DNA of 64,000 nucleotides. Origin: Elusimicrobiota bacterium. GTDB lineage: Bacteria; Elusimicrobiota; Elusimicrobia; UBA1565; UBA9628. Below, in pieces: positions 50,288-59,007 of this stretch. Location: assembly GCA_030696455.1 (NCBI GenBank), contig JAUYSH010000074.1, positions 32,159-96,158 of the forward strand, written 5' to 3'. The notes under the pieces are model-generated. The model did not search any database, had not been told where the DNA came from, and worked only from the letters and a program-made list of their open reading frames with translations. The translations under genes and the position numbers were made by a program. Numbering within the stretch: the first letter of the stretch is position 1; the number at the start of each line of letters is the position of its first letter.

Positions 50288-51664
50288 TTATGGCGTTGCG
50301 GCGGGGGTTCTCTGGAGCTCCTCGACCTCGAGGTCTTCCTGCGCTCTTTCGGCGGCCTTGCGAATGGTTTCCGTGGAGGCGGGCTGAGCGTCCGCCGGCG
50401 GAGCGGCTTTCCATTCCCGTTTGGGCGCCGCCGGCTCCTCCTCGGACCCGCCGAAAAGGAAGCTCAGCTGGAAGCCCACCGCCACCTCGCGGGGCATCTT
50501 CCTCTCCTCGCCCTGGCTCTCGGTGGTCACGCGCTTGCCGCTGACCGCGGCCGAGGCCTCGAGGGTCACGTGCAGGAAATTGAGGCCGGCGCCCAGAGTG
50601 AGCGCGTTGCCGGCGGAGGTCTCCGCGGTGTTGCGCATCAGCCCGACGCGCAGGGGGATGTTGAGCCACGAGCGGTTGAAGACGTTGAACTCGCTGCCCA
50701 GGCCGAACTGGCGGCTGGCGGCGTTGTCGACCGGCGTGAGGTTGCGCGTCAGATCGAGGTCCGCGGCGAGATTCCACCAGCTCAGCGGGGTGATCGAAAC
50801 GCCCATGCGTACCTGCGGGTTCACGGCGAAGCGGCCGGGCAGGCCCGCCGCCGCGGCCGCCGCGGGACGGTCGAACTTGGGATTATTCAGATTGCGGCCG
50901 ACGATGCCGACGCGGGGCTTGAGCGTCATGCCGTCGAAGCTGCGGTCGAGGTCCCACAGCGCGCCGGCGTCCACGCCGAAGCTCGTGCTCTTGGCCGCGC
51001 CGTCCTTGAGCTTGTCGACGATGTCGTTCTGGCTGTTGTCGTTGCGCAGGACGAAGTACTCCGCGTGGCCGACCTGGGCGTTCATGAGCTTGAGCGCGCC
51101 GCCGAGGTGCAGCCCGGGCGCGAAGGGCAGCTCGCGGCCGTAGGCGGCGCCGAGCTCGGCGATGTTGGCGCCTTTAATGATGAGCTTGGAGTTGTTGGTG
51201 CCGTTCTGGATGGTGCCCGGGGTCGCGGTTCGGTCCACCTGCGGCACCGCGCCGATGTTGGTGAAGCCGTTGAGGAAAAAGGCGAAGCGGCCGATCTTGA
51301 GGTCGGCGCCGAAGCCGCCGTCCACGCGCAGGCCGCTGCCGGGCTGGTCGAACTTGTTCAGAGCGTCGTCGACCTCGGGCTGGGTCGGGAGCGTGCCGCG
51401 CTCGTTGAGATTCTTGAGGTTGTTGGCGCCCTCGATGACCGACCCGGTGACCGCGGCGTGCACGCCGAGGGGGATGGCCAGGCCGTTCTGGGACGGCCGC
51501 CCGAGCGCGCCGGGGTTCCAGTACGCGGCCAGCGGCCCTTTCGTCGAGGCCACGCCCGCGCCCCCCATGCCGACGGCGCGCGCACCGAGGGGGTGCCATT
51601 CGAGGGCGGAGGCGGGAGCGGCGGCGAGCATCAGGGCGGCGAGGAAGAAAAGGGGGGATTTCAT
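50288..51664 (-). CDS. Outer-membrane beta-barrel, TraF-like family
   Basis: 458 residues with a signal peptide (MKSPLFFLAALMLAAAPASA). The opening LEWHPLGARAVGMGGAGVASTKGPLAAYWNPGALG is the hallmark of the TraF-like/long-chain-fatty-acid-porin-related barrel family, followed by alternating beta strands (LHLGGALKLMNAQVGHAEYFV, PRVGIVGRNLNNPKF, VRMGVSITPLSWWNLAADLDLTRNL). The last about 60 residues (KAAPPADAQPASTETIRKAAERAQEDLEVEEL) form a charged helical tail outside the barrel. A -10-like CATACT (51671-51676) ends 6 nt before the ATG. Role in transport or surface structure is unknown. Confidence 0.83.
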   Translation of the reverse strand: MKSPLFFLAALMLAAAPASALEWHPLGARAVGMGGAGVASTKGPLAAYWNPGALGRPSQNGLAIPLGVHAAVTGSVIEGANNLKNLNERGTLPTQPEVDDALNKFDQPGSGLRVDGGFGADLKIGRFAFFLNGFTNIGAVPQVDRTATPGTIQNGTNNSKLIIKGANIAELGAAYGRELPFAPGLHLGGALKLMNAQVGHAEYFVLRNDNSQNDIVDKLKDGAAKSTSFGVDAGALWDLDRSFDGMTLKPRVGIVGRNLNNPKFDRPAAAAAAGLPGRFAVNPQVRMGVSITPLSWWNLAADLDLTRNLTPVDNAASRQFGLGSEFNVFNRSWLNIPLRVGLMRNTAETSAGNALTLGAGLNFLHVTLEASAAVSGKRVTTESQGEERKMPREVAVGFQLSFLFGGSEEEPAAPKREWKAAPPADAQPASTETIRKAAERAQEDLEVEELQRTPAATP

Positions 51665-51693
51665 GACCGAAGTATGGCAAATCCACGACGTCC

Positions 51694-51729
51694 GAAAAAG
51701 GGACCGGCGGCCCCGAGGGGCCGCCGGTC
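51694..51729 (-). terminator. Intrinsic terminator of the M36-like peptidase gene
   Basis: 13-bp perfect stem GACCGGCGGCCCC (51702-51714)/GGGGCCGCCGGTC (51717-51729) with a 2-nt gap, followed on the minus strand by T5 (51695-51699). It directly precedes the TraF-like gene's promoter. Confidence 0.85.
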
Positions 51730-51753
51730 GGTTTCTCCTGGTGAGGAGAGCTT

Positions 51754-54375
51754 TTAGCGCGACTCGAGGGAGCGGAACCAGTTCTGGATCGCGTCCGTGT
51801 GCCGGCGAACCTCGTCCTGCGGGCCTTCGATGATCAGCAGGTAGTCGGTGCTGAGCCAGCCGCCGTACGACTTGAGCTCGTACTTCACGCCCGCCTCGTC
51901 GAGGTAGCGGCGCAACTGGTTGACGACCCGGCCGCGGTACAGCGCGCCGACCGAGAAGGTCAGCTTCGCCTTGACGGCCGGCGAACCGTCCGCCGCGGCG
52001 AGCAGCCCCGCGTTCAGCGTGGCCGCGCCGAGGCTCTCCACGCCCGTCAGGCTCACCGCCGACAACGGGCCCGTCAGGCGCGAGAGGAAGCTCGCGACGC
52101 CGCCGGAGCGGCTCTGAGGGAGGTTGACGCCGTGCGCCTTCGCGGCCGCGCGGATCTCCGCCTCGTGCAGGATGGTGCCGTCCTTGGCCGTCGCGTTGAC
52201 GAGCACCTGCGCCATCGCGTCGGGGATGCGGGACGTCTTGGCGAACATCGTCGGCAGGACCAGGGACTCGGCCAGGGCCGCGCCCTCGACGTCGCCGAGC
52301 TTGGCCATCAGCGCCGTGCGCAGCTTCCACGCGAAGCCGCCCCATGCCTGGCCCTGATCGTGGACCGCGTCGTACTCGTTGTACTGATACTTGTTCTCGC
52401 CGTGGCGGATGTAGTCCACGCCGCCGCGGGCCTGCTTCAGGAAGCCCTCGCCGATGATCGGGTTGTTCAGCCGGAACATGGAGAGGATGTCGCCCCAGCC
52501 CTCGGACATGCCGCCGTTGACGATGCCGCCGATGAAGTCGTCCCAGTAGTGGCCGTTCTCATGCTCGGCGACGGTGTCGTAGGCGGAGTTCACGCAGTTC
52601 TTGCTCGACCGGAAGAAGTTGAGGCTCGGGCGGCCCGGCGTGTAGTAGGCGTTGCACTCGTCGTTGATGTTCGTGCGGACCGGGAGCTGCATCTTGTCCA
52701 TGCGCTCGTTGGTGAGGCCGCGCTCGCGCAGGAAGTTGAGGGACAGGTTCACCTTGTGGAAAGCGTTGACCTGGGCCAAGGTGTTCTCATCGGCGAGGCC
52801 GGTGTTGGGGTTGAACACGACCTTGTTGTCGCCGGCCGTGACGGTCACCTTGATGGAGAGCGTCCGTCCCTGCTGGTTCTCGACGCGGACGTAGGGGCCG
52901 GTGAGGGTGGCGTTGAGCTCGAGGCCCTCGGGCCCGACCTGGAGGGCGAGATCCTTGGGCAGGCCGCCGTTCTTGTCGGTGACGTAGGATTTCCCGCCGA
53001 TCCTCACTTCCATGAAGGGCATCGGGACCTCGCTGACGACGGCGCCCTCGCGGATCGGGCCGCGGTCGACGACGTTGCCGCTGATCTTGCCGTTGACGCC
53101 GCCGGCGGCCGGCGCTGCGGGCGTCTGCGTGTAGGACTCGAGCCCGGCGCGGTTGTCCCACGCGAACACGAGGCCGCTGACGACGTCCACGGCGACCATG
53201 ACCGGCAGGCCCTCCGCGACGTAAAGCTTCACGTTGCGCCACTCGCCGCGCGAGTAGACGATCTTCTGCTCGTAGAACTGGAAGGAGGAGGCGACGTCCG
53301 AGGTCGGGATGCCGGTGCGTTCGGCGATCTTCGCCATGACCTGCTCGTCGGTCAGAACGGTCTCGGTGTTGACGTCAAGTTGGGGGAAGATCTGGCCGGT
53401 CTGCGCGACGATCGTCGGCCGCCCGTCCAGGGTCTTGATCGTGAAGGAGAGCGCCGAGCCGTTGACGACGAGGCCGCTCTTCGTCTGACGGAAGTACACG
53501 AAGAGCGTGTCGGCCTGCTCGCCCTTGCCGGTGAATCTCTGGGCATGGATAAGACGGAGATCGGCGCTCGACACGCCGTACCGGGTCGGGTCGGCGTCGA
53601 TCATCGCCCTGACCGCGGCGACGATCGCTCCGCCGTCGTTCGGGTCGGCCGCGAGCGCTTTGCGGCTCGTCTCGAAGATGCCGCCGACGTCGCGGGAGCC
53701 CGGGAGGCCGTACGCTTCGACGCGCGTGGTCGGCTCGCGGTCGGGGGAGGGGATGGTCGGCTGCTCGTCGGTCGCGGTACCGTTGGGCAGCGACAGGGGC
53801 TTCTGCTCCTTGAGGCCCATGCGCGAGAAGACCGGCGCGGGGCGCTCGGCGGCGCCGTCGAAGGAGACGGAGGCCGCGGGGCGGCGCAGCAAGGCGTCGA
53901 GGATGCGGCTGCCCAGGCTCTTCGGAGCGGCGGCCGCCTCGGCGGCGGGCGCCTGCGCCGCGGGGACCGGAGCGAGCGCGGCATACTCGGCGGCCTCGGC
54001 GGCGACGCTCGTCGCGGCGGCGCCGGGCGTGCGGACGATGATCGCTTGTGCGGCGCCGGTCTTCGCGGCCGCCGGGATGACGACGCTCAGGGCGGAAGGA
54101 GCCTGGGGAGCCGCGGCCGGTATGGCGGACGCCAGCGGCGAGGGAGACAGGGCGGGCGCGGCGAGCGAGCCGTTGAGGCCGAGGACCGCGGGGGAGTTCG
54201 ACAGGGAGCCGGCGCCCGAGCGGATGCCGCCGCCCAGCGCGGGCACGACGGGGACTCCGGCGCTGGAGCCGGCGCCGACCTGCACGCGCATCTGCGCCGC
54301 GGCGGGAAGCGGACCGGAGGCGAGGAAAAGGGAGAGGGCGAGGAACACGGGAGACAGGCGGGTATCTTTCTTCAT
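51754..54375 (-). CDS. Secreted M36/M4-like zinc metallopeptidase with long low-complexity leader
   Basis: 873 residues. Signal peptide (cut near LPAAAQ), then about 150 residues of Ala/Pro/Ser-rich sequence. Residues about 225-440 look like a thermolysin-type propeptide (LFVYFRQTKSGLVVNGSALSFTIKTLDGRPTIV, LYVAEGLPVMVAVDVVSGLVFAWDN). Catalytic motif HENGH (His605, Glu606, His609) with the downstream MSEGWGD (Glu625) typical of fungalysin M36. The final about 75 residues (LTFSVGALYRGRVVNQLRRYLDEAGVKYELKSYGG) form a separate small domain. Probably a secreted, self-activated protease. TAGGAT (54382-54387) ends 6 nt before the ATG. Confidence 0.84.
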   Translation of the reverse strand: MKKDTRLSPVFLALSLFLASGPLPAAAQMRVQVGAGSSAGVPVVPALGGGIRSGAGSLSNSPAVLGLNGSLAAPALSPSPLASAIPAAAPQAPSALSVVIPAAAKTGAAQAIIVRTPGAAATSVAAEAAEYAALAPVPAAQAPAAEAAAAPKSLGSRILDALLRRPAASVSFDGAAERPAPVFSRMGLKEQKPLSLPNGTATDEQPTIPSPDREPTTRVEAYGLPGSRDVGGIFETSRKALAADPNDGGAIVAAVRAMIDADPTRYGVSSADLRLIHAQRFTGKGEQADTLFVYFRQTKSGLVVNGSALSFTIKTLDGRPTIVAQTGQIFPQLDVNTETVLTDEQVMAKIAERTGIPTSDVASSFQFYEQKIVYSRGEWRNVKLYVAEGLPVMVAVDVVSGLVFAWDNRAGLESYTQTPAAPAAGGVNGKISGNVVDRGPIREGAVVSEVPMPFMEVRIGGKSYVTDKNGGLPKDLALQVGPEGLELNATLTGPYVRVENQQGRTLSIKVTVTAGDNKVVFNPNTGLADENTLAQVNAFHKVNLSLNFLRERGLTNERMDKMQLPVRTNINDECNAYYTPGRPSLNFFRSSKNCVNSAYDTVAEHENGHYWDDFIGGIVNGGMSEGWGDILSMFRLNNPIIGEGFLKQARGGVDYIRHGENKYQYNEYDAVHDQGQAWGGFAWKLRTALMAKLGDVEGAALAESLVLPTMFAKTSRIPDAMAQVLVNATAKDGTILHEAEIRAAAKAHGVNLPQSRSGGVASFLSRLTGPLSAVSLTGVESLGAATLNAGLLAAADGSPAVKAKLTFSVGALYRGRVVNQLRRYLDEAGVKYELKSYGGWLSTDYLLIIEGPQDEVRRHTDAIQNWFRSLESR

Positions 54376-54381
54376 GGGCGC

Positions 54382-54387
54382 ATCCTA
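54382..54387 (-). promoter_or_regulatory. -10 box of the M36-like gene
   Basis: Minus-strand TAGGAT in the context TTGATAGGAT, 6 nt before the ATG. Confidence 0.6.
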
Positions 54388-54527
54388 TCAACTCCCGTGA
54401 TTCAGCCATGAGGGCCGATGGTCCTTGAGGTCCTGGGGGATAGGGCCCAGAAGATTCCGGGTCCTTTGGCCCGTTCCGCGGCCCCGCCCCGCCGAAGGTA
54501 GAACACAAGCGGGGCGCGGCCATTTGG

Positions 54528-54533
54528 TAAAAT
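54528..54533 (+). promoter_or_regulatory. -10 box of ychF
   Basis: TAAAAT in the context TTTGGTAAAAT, 7 nt before the ATG at 54541. A GC-rich imperfect inverted repeat (about 54478-54523) lies just upstream. Confidence 0.6.
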
Positions 54534-54540
54534 AGCCGCA

Positions 54541-55611
54541 ATGGAAATCGGCATCGTCGGTCTACCCAACGTCGGCAAGTCCACCATCTTCAACGCATTG
54601 ACTTCCGGCAATGCGGCGGCTTCGAACTATCCGTTCACGACGATCGAGCCGAACGTGGGCGTGGTCGGCGTTCCCGACCCGAGGCTGCAGCGCCTGACCG
54701 AGCTGGCCAAGCCCAAGAAGACGATCCCCGCTTCCTGTCGTTTCGTGGACATCGCCGGGCTGGTCAAAGGCGCGGCTTCCGGCGAAGGACTGGGAAATAA
54801 ATTTTTGGCCAATATCCGGGAAGTGGACGCGATCCTCCACATGGTACGCCTGTTCCAGGACCCGGACGTCATCCATACCATGGGCGGGGTCGATTTCAAG
54901 CGAGATATAGATGTCATCGAGACCGAGCTGATGCTCGCCGACCTCGAGAGCATCTCCAAGCAGTACGACAAGGTCTCCGGCAAGGCCAAGTCGGGCGACA
55001 AGGTCGCGAAGGAAGCGATGGTCGTGCTCGACGCCCTCAAGGGCGGCCTCGAGGCGGGCAAGCCCGCCCGGGCCCTCGGCCTCGATCCGAAGGTCCTTCA
55101 GGATTTCGCTTTGCTCACCGCCAAGCCCGTCCTCTACGTCGGCAACACCGACGAGAGCCCCGACCCCGCGACGCTCGCGGAGTTCAAGGCCTTCACCGCG
55201 GCCCGCGGCTCGGAATCCGTCGTGATCTGCGGCAAGCTCGAGAGCGAGATCGCGCAGCTTTCCGGCGAGGACCGCGAGATGTTCATGAAGGAGCTCGGCC
55301 TGAAGCAGAGCGGACTCGAGACCGTCATCGTGGGCGCCTACAAGACCCTCGGCCTGTGCTCCTACTTCACCGTCGGCGTCGAGGAGGTCCGGGCCTGGAC
55401 CATCCACGTGGGCGACAAGGCCCCGCGCGCCGCCGGCGTCATCCACACCGACTTCGAAAAGGGCTTCATCAAGGCCGACATTTACGGCTACGCCGACATC
55501 GACAAGCTCGGCTCCGAGGCCGCCCTGCGCGAGAAGGGCCTGATCCGCTCCGAAGGCAAGGAGTACACGGTCAAAGACGGCGACATCTGTCATTTCAAGT
55601 TCGCGAATTGA
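54541..55611 (+). CDS. ychF: Redox-regulated ATPase YchF (OBG family)
   Basis: 356 residues. P-loop GLPNVGKSTIFNALT (residues 7-21), G2/G3 region SNYPFTTIEPNVG and FVDIAGLVKGAASGEGLGNKFL, and specificity motif LYVGNTDE in place of NKxD, which explains the ATP preference. Coiled coil about 130-200; C-terminal TGS domain (TVGVEEVRAWTIHVGDKAPRAAGVIHTDFEKGFIKADI). It interacts with the ribosome and stress responses. The start at ATG 54541 with MEIGIVGLPNVGKS is exact for the family and makes this gene a good test of the leaderless -10 pattern. Confidence 0.97.
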   Translation: MEIGIVGLPNVGKSTIFNALTSGNAAASNYPFTTIEPNVGVVGVPDPRLQRLTELAKPKKTIPASCRFVDIAGLVKGAASGEGLGNKFLANIREVDAILHMVRLFQDPDVIHTMGGVDFKRDIDVIETELMLADLESISKQYDKVSGKAKSGDKVAKEAMVVLDALKGGLEAGKPARALGLDPKVLQDFALLTAKPVLYVGNTDESPDPATLAEFKAFTAARGSESVVICGKLESEIAQLSGEDREMFMKELGLKQSGLETVIVGAYKTLGLCSYFTVGVEEVRAWTIHVGDKAPRAAGVIHTDFEKGFIKADIYGYADIDKLGSEAALREKGLIRSEGKEYTVKDGDICHFKFAN

Positions 55612-55633
55612 TCCGCGGCCTGAAATCGCTCAC

Positions 55634-56821
55634 TTGAATCCTCCTTCAGAAACGTCGACTCCGTCGCTCTGCCGGCATTTCGGAACGTGCGGCGGGTGCT
55701 CCCTCCAGGACAAGCCCTACGACGCTCAGCTCGTCCTGAAAAAAGAGAAAGTCCTCGCCGCCCTGGCGGGGGTCGCCGGCCTTCCCGCGCCTTCGGTCAT
55801 CGGCGCTCCCGACATCTGGAACTACCGCAACAAGATGGAGTTCAGCTTCGGCGATGTGTACCCTCCGGTCGAAGGCCGCTGGCTCAAGCTCGGCATGAAG
55901 CCCAAGGGCCGCTGGTACGAGATCCTCGATCTCCAGGAATGCCATCTTCCCAGCCCCGAGGCGGCAAAACTCCTCGCCTCCGTGCGCGCCTGGGCCGAGC
56001 ATGAAAAGGTCCCGCCCTACAATTCCCATAAGAAGATCGGCGTTCTGCGCCACCTCGTCATCCGCGAGGCCAAGAACCGCCCCGAGAGGATGGTCCTGCT
56101 GGTCACGACGGACGGGAACATCCCCAAGGCTTCCTTTATAGAAGCCGTGCAGTCGGTCTATCCCGCGACGACCATCCTCCTGGGCTCCAACGCCAAGGAG
56201 TCCGACACCGCGATCTCGGACTCGATGGAGATCCTGACGGGCCCCGGCTTCATCACGGAGACGCTCTACTTTCTCGACGGCGCGGTCGACTACCGCATCT
56301 CGCCGCACTCCTTTTTCCAGACCAACACCAAGGGCACGGAGGCGCTCTACGCCCTGCTGCGGGCCTGGACGCGCGAGCTTCCGGGGACGAGCACGGTCCT
56401 GGACCTGTACTGCGGCGGCGGCGGGATCGCCCTGTCGATGGCGGGCGCGGCGCGAAAGGTCGTCGGCGTCGAGCTCAATCCCTCTGCCGTGGCCGATGCG
56501 AAGGCCAACGCCGAACGCAACGGGTTCAGGAACTGCGAGTTCTACTGCGCCTCCGTCGAGCTGCTGCTGCCGTCTTTGCTCGACCTGCGACCCGAGGCCG
56601 TCATCGTCGATCCGCCCCGCGCCGGCCTGCACGTCAAGGCCTCGGCGACCTTGCTCGAGATGGCGCCGCCGGTGATCTTCTACGTTTCCTGCAATCCCGA
56701 GTCTTTGGCCCGCGACCTCAAGGTCCTCGAGCCGAAGTACGCCGTCGACCGCCTCGTCGTGGTCGACCTCTTTCCGCACACGGATCACGTGGAGACCGTC
56801 GTCCGGCTCTCTGCCCGCTAG
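55634..56821 (+). CDS. 23S rRNA/tRNA (uracil-5-)-methyltransferase, RlmD/RumA-like with Fe-S motif
   Basis: 395 residues. N-terminal 4Fe-4S ligands Cys13, Cys19, Cys22 (LCRHFGTCGGCSLQ) and Cys103 (LQECHLP). SAM motif VLDLYCGGGGIALSMAGAARKVVGVELNPSAV; catalytic Cys in FYVSCNPESLARDL and the DPPRAGLHVKA loop. It methylates C5 of a uracil in 23S rRNA or tRNA; which site cannot be told. It lacks an N-terminal TRAM domain. The start is a TTG at 55634, 22 nt after ychF, with no strong Shine-Dalgarno, so it is probably co-transcribed with ychF. Confidence 0.9.
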   Translation: MNPPSETSTPSLCRHFGTCGGCSLQDKPYDAQLVLKKEKVLAALAGVAGLPAPSVIGAPDIWNYRNKMEFSFGDVYPPVEGRWLKLGMKPKGRWYEILDLQECHLPSPEAAKLLASVRAWAEHEKVPPYNSHKKIGVLRHLVIREAKNRPERMVLLVTTDGNIPKASFIEAVQSVYPATTILLGSNAKESDTAISDSMEILTGPGFITETLYFLDGAVDYRISPHSFFQTNTKGTEALYALLRAWTRELPGTSTVLDLYCGGGGIALSMAGAARKVVGVELNPSAVADAKANAERNGFRNCEFYCASVELLLPSLLDLRPEAVIVDPPRAGLHVKASATLLEMAPPVIFYVSCNPESLARDLKVLEPKYAVDRLVVVDLFPHTDHVETVVRLSAR

Positions 56822-56842
56822 CTACCGCCCCCGGCGATACGG

Positions 56843-56848
56843 TATAAT
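56843..56848 (+). promoter_or_regulatory. -10 box of tRNA-Arg
   Basis: TATAAT. The expected transcription start, about 56855, is the first base or so of the 9-nt arm that pairs with the 3' trailer. Confidence 0.65.
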
Positions 56849-56855
56849 CCCGCGT

Positions 56856-56961
56856 CGGGCCGTCGACTGCGCTCGTAACACAAAGGATAGTGTCCCGCCC
56901 TGCGAAGGCGGGTATCCAGGTTCGATTCCTGGCGAGCGCAGTGGACGGCCCGGCGTTTTTT
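56856..56961 (+). terminator. Terminator stem that encloses tRNA-Arg
   Basis: CGGGCCGTC (56856-56864) before the tRNA is fully complementary to GACGGCCCG (56944-56952) after it. T6 follows at 56956-56961. The stem plus T-run is a Rho-independent terminator whose loop is the whole tRNA. Confidence 0.65.
56869..56940 (+). tRNA. tRNA-Arg (anticodon GCG)
   Basis: Acceptor GCGCTCG (56869-56875)/CGAGCGC (56933-56939), discriminator A. D arm ACAC/GTGT with GGA (A20 is the Arg identity base). Anticodon stem CCGCC/GGCGG (56895-56899, 56907-56911) and loop CTGCGAA give anticodon GCG, reading CGC/CGU. T arm CCAGG-TTCGATT-CCTGG. CCA is not encoded. Most bacteria use an ACG (inosine) tRNA for these codons, so GCG is unusual. 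Confidence 0.9.
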
Positions 56962-58993
56962 ATAGGACGAGCGCGGGCAGCAGGCTCGCGTGCTGGTCGG
57001 TCCAGGCCGACGCGCGCGAGGGTCCCTCGCCTAGGGCGCGCCACCCCCGCTTCTCGACGAGCGTCGAGATCGCCGCCGCGTCCCTGCTGACGGCCACCCA
57101 CACCGACGGCACGATTCCTCCGCCGGGGACGCCGGGCGACAGCTGGCGTTTGGAGGCGGCGGAGAGGCCGAGGTCGCGCGCCGCGGCGCCGAGCACCGGG
57201 CGCAGGTCGAGGTAGCGGTTGGAGATGTGCACGAGGATCACCCCTCCCGGCCTCAAGCGGGCGAGGTAGGAGGTGAAGGCTTCCTTGGTGAGCAGATGGA
57301 TGGGGATCGAGCCGCTGCTGAAGGCGTCGAGGATCAGGCCGTCGTAGGCGGCGCCCTCGGCGCGCTCCAGGGAGAGCCGGCCGTCGCCGGTCACGACGCG
57401 GACCGTGGACGCGCTGCGGCTCAGATAGGTGAAGGAGCGCCCCGCGATGACGGCCACGTCGGGGTCCAGCTCGTAGAAGTCCAGCGTCATCCCGGCGCGG
57501 CCGTAGGCGGCGATGCTCCCCGCGCCGAGCCCGACGACGCCGACCGAGGTCCAGCCGGCCCCGAGCGCCTGCCACGCGTCTCCGAGGGGAGAGCGGAAGC
57601 CGTAGTAGGACAGAGGCTCGTCCTGCCGGCTGGGGTCGAGAAACTGCATGCCGTGCTCGGTGTTGCCGTGAAACAGGACGCGCGTCCCATGCTCGTCGCG
57701 GACCGAGTAGACGCCGTAGAAATTGCGCAGGCTATAGCCGGCGCCCGCGCGGCTGCCGGCCGAGCCGATCGCGACGGCGACGGCCGCGGCGAGCAGGCCC
57801 AGCGCGGCCGCCGTCTTGCGGTGAGCGCGGACCTGCTCCCAGTCGCGCGTCAGGATCGCGGCGACGGCCAGGAGGGTGACGGCCGCCCAGTCCAGGGCCA
57901 CGGCGCCCACGCCCCGGCCCAGGTACGGTACCACGAGCGCCACGAGGACGCTGCCGAACAGGCCTCCCGCGGCGATCCAGCTGTAGTACTCGGCCATGGC
58001 GCGTTCCGATGAAGGGCGCGCGACGGCCAGCGAGCGGTGGAAGATCATGCAAAGCGCGAAGAGGGCGAAGAGCATGTAGCCGAACTTCCCGACGTCGAGC
58101 GCGCGGCCAAAGATCTGGGCCGGAGTCGAGTCTTGAGAGAACCAGAAGGCGAAGACGAAGGGGAGCAGGCACAGCGCGAGCCAGAAGGCGACGGCCGGGA
58201 GCATGGCCCGGTTCAGGCGTTCGGGATACCAGGGTTCGCGTTTGAAATTGAGGACGAAGGTGAGCAGATAGGTCGCGAGCGGGGCCGTCCACAGCAGAGG
58301 CACGGCGGCGAAGTCCAGGCTCAGGAGATTCGTCGCGGCGAGCAATGCCGCGCAGGGCGCGGCGCTGAGCAGCAGCCACTGCGTCCGCTGTCGCGGCGAA
58401 GGGGCGAGGCCCGAAGTGGAGTGGGCGGGCACGGGGCCCCAGGGCGCGCAGGAGAGGCACAACGCCGCGTACGCGGCGTACAGCCCGCGCCACAGCCAGC
58501 CCTGGGCGATCACGGAGAGCAGCGGCTCGACGGCAAGCGGGTAGGCGAACAAGGCGCAGGCCGCGCCCGCGTTCGAGGCGGCGAAAAGAAAATAGCCGTC
58601 CTCGCGCTCGGGGCAGGACGACCGCATGAGCCAGCTCTGGGCGACCACGACCGTCGTCGAGAGCATGAAGAACGGCGCGCCGACCGAGAGGAGCAGCGCC
58701 CGGAACAGCTCGGCGTAAGGAGCCGCGTCCGCAAGGCCGGCCGGCAGGGCGAGCGGGAGAAAGAAGAACGGCAGCAAGATCGCGACTGCGTGCGCGCGCG
58801 GGTGAAGCCGCGCGCGGCGGCCATAGAGGTAGGCCGCGAGCAGCATGGCCTGGAAGAACATCATCGCCCCGGTCCAGACGTAGGCGCTGCCGCCGAAGCG
58901 GGGTAGGAGCAGCTTGGCGGCGGCCAGCTCCAGGCAGAAGGCGAGGAAGGAGCCGAGGAACGCGAGGGCCTGAAAACGGAGTCTCTGGGGCAA
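56960..58993 (-). CDS. Fused MFS-like membrane domain and spermidine synthase-like domain
   Basis: 677 residues. Residues 1-430 hold about 12 membrane helices (LAFLGSFLAFCLELAAAKLLLPRFGG, then on), with an AAAKLLLPRFGGSAYVWTGAMMFFQ start common to fused spermidine synthase transporters. The C-terminal about 230 residues carry the synthase Rossmann motif (SVGVVGLGAGSIAAYGRAGMTLDFYELDPDV, VTGDGRLSLERAEGAAYDGLILDAFSSGSIP). The fused family lacks proven polyamine synthesis in many members. The start is TTG 58993, with -10 TAGACT (59001-59006) 7 nt upstream. Its stop overlaps the T-run of the convergent tRNA. Confidence 0.85.
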   Translation of the reverse strand: MPQRLRFQALAFLGSFLAFCLELAAAKLLLPRFGGSAYVWTGAMMFFQAMLLAAYLYGRRARLHPRAHAVAILLPFFFLPLALPAGLADAAPYAELFRALLLSVGAPFFMLSTTVVVAQSWLMRSSCPEREDGYFLFAASNAGAACALFAYPLAVEPLLSVIAQGWLWRGLYAAYAALCLSCAPWGPVPAHSTSGLAPSPRQRTQWLLLSAAPCAALLAATNLLSLDFAAVPLLWTAPLATYLLTFVLNFKREPWYPERLNRAMLPAVAFWLALCLLPFVFAFWFSQDSTPAQIFGRALDVGKFGYMLFALFALCMIFHRSLAVARPSSERAMAEYYSWIAAGGLFGSVLVALVVPYLGRGVGAVALDWAAVTLLAVAAILTRDWEQVRAHRKTAAALGLLAAAVAVAIGSAGSRAGAGYSLRNFYGVYSVRDEHGTRVLFHGNTEHGMQFLDPSRQDEPLSYYGFRSPLGDAWQALGAGWTSVGVVGLGAGSIAAYGRAGMTLDFYELDPDVAVIAGRSFTYLSRSASTVRVVTGDGRLSLERAEGAAYDGLILDAFSSGSIPIHLLTKEAFTSYLARLRPGGVILVHISNRYLDLRPVLGAAARDLGLSAASKRQLSPGVPGGGIVPSVWVAVSRDAAAISTLVEKRGWRALGEGPSRASAWTDQHASLLPALVL

Positions 58994-59007
58994 CGCGATA
59001 AGTCTAA

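Noticed and set aside
51799..54411. 870-codon plus-strand frame opposite the M36-like gene
   Set aside because: Same antisense artefact. The minus strand has a signal peptide, a full HEXXH motif, a promoter and a terminator.
54478..54523. GC-rich inverted repeat upstream of ychF as a terminator
   Set aside because: It is imperfect and has no T-run. The upstream neighbour is divergent, so there is no transcript to end here.
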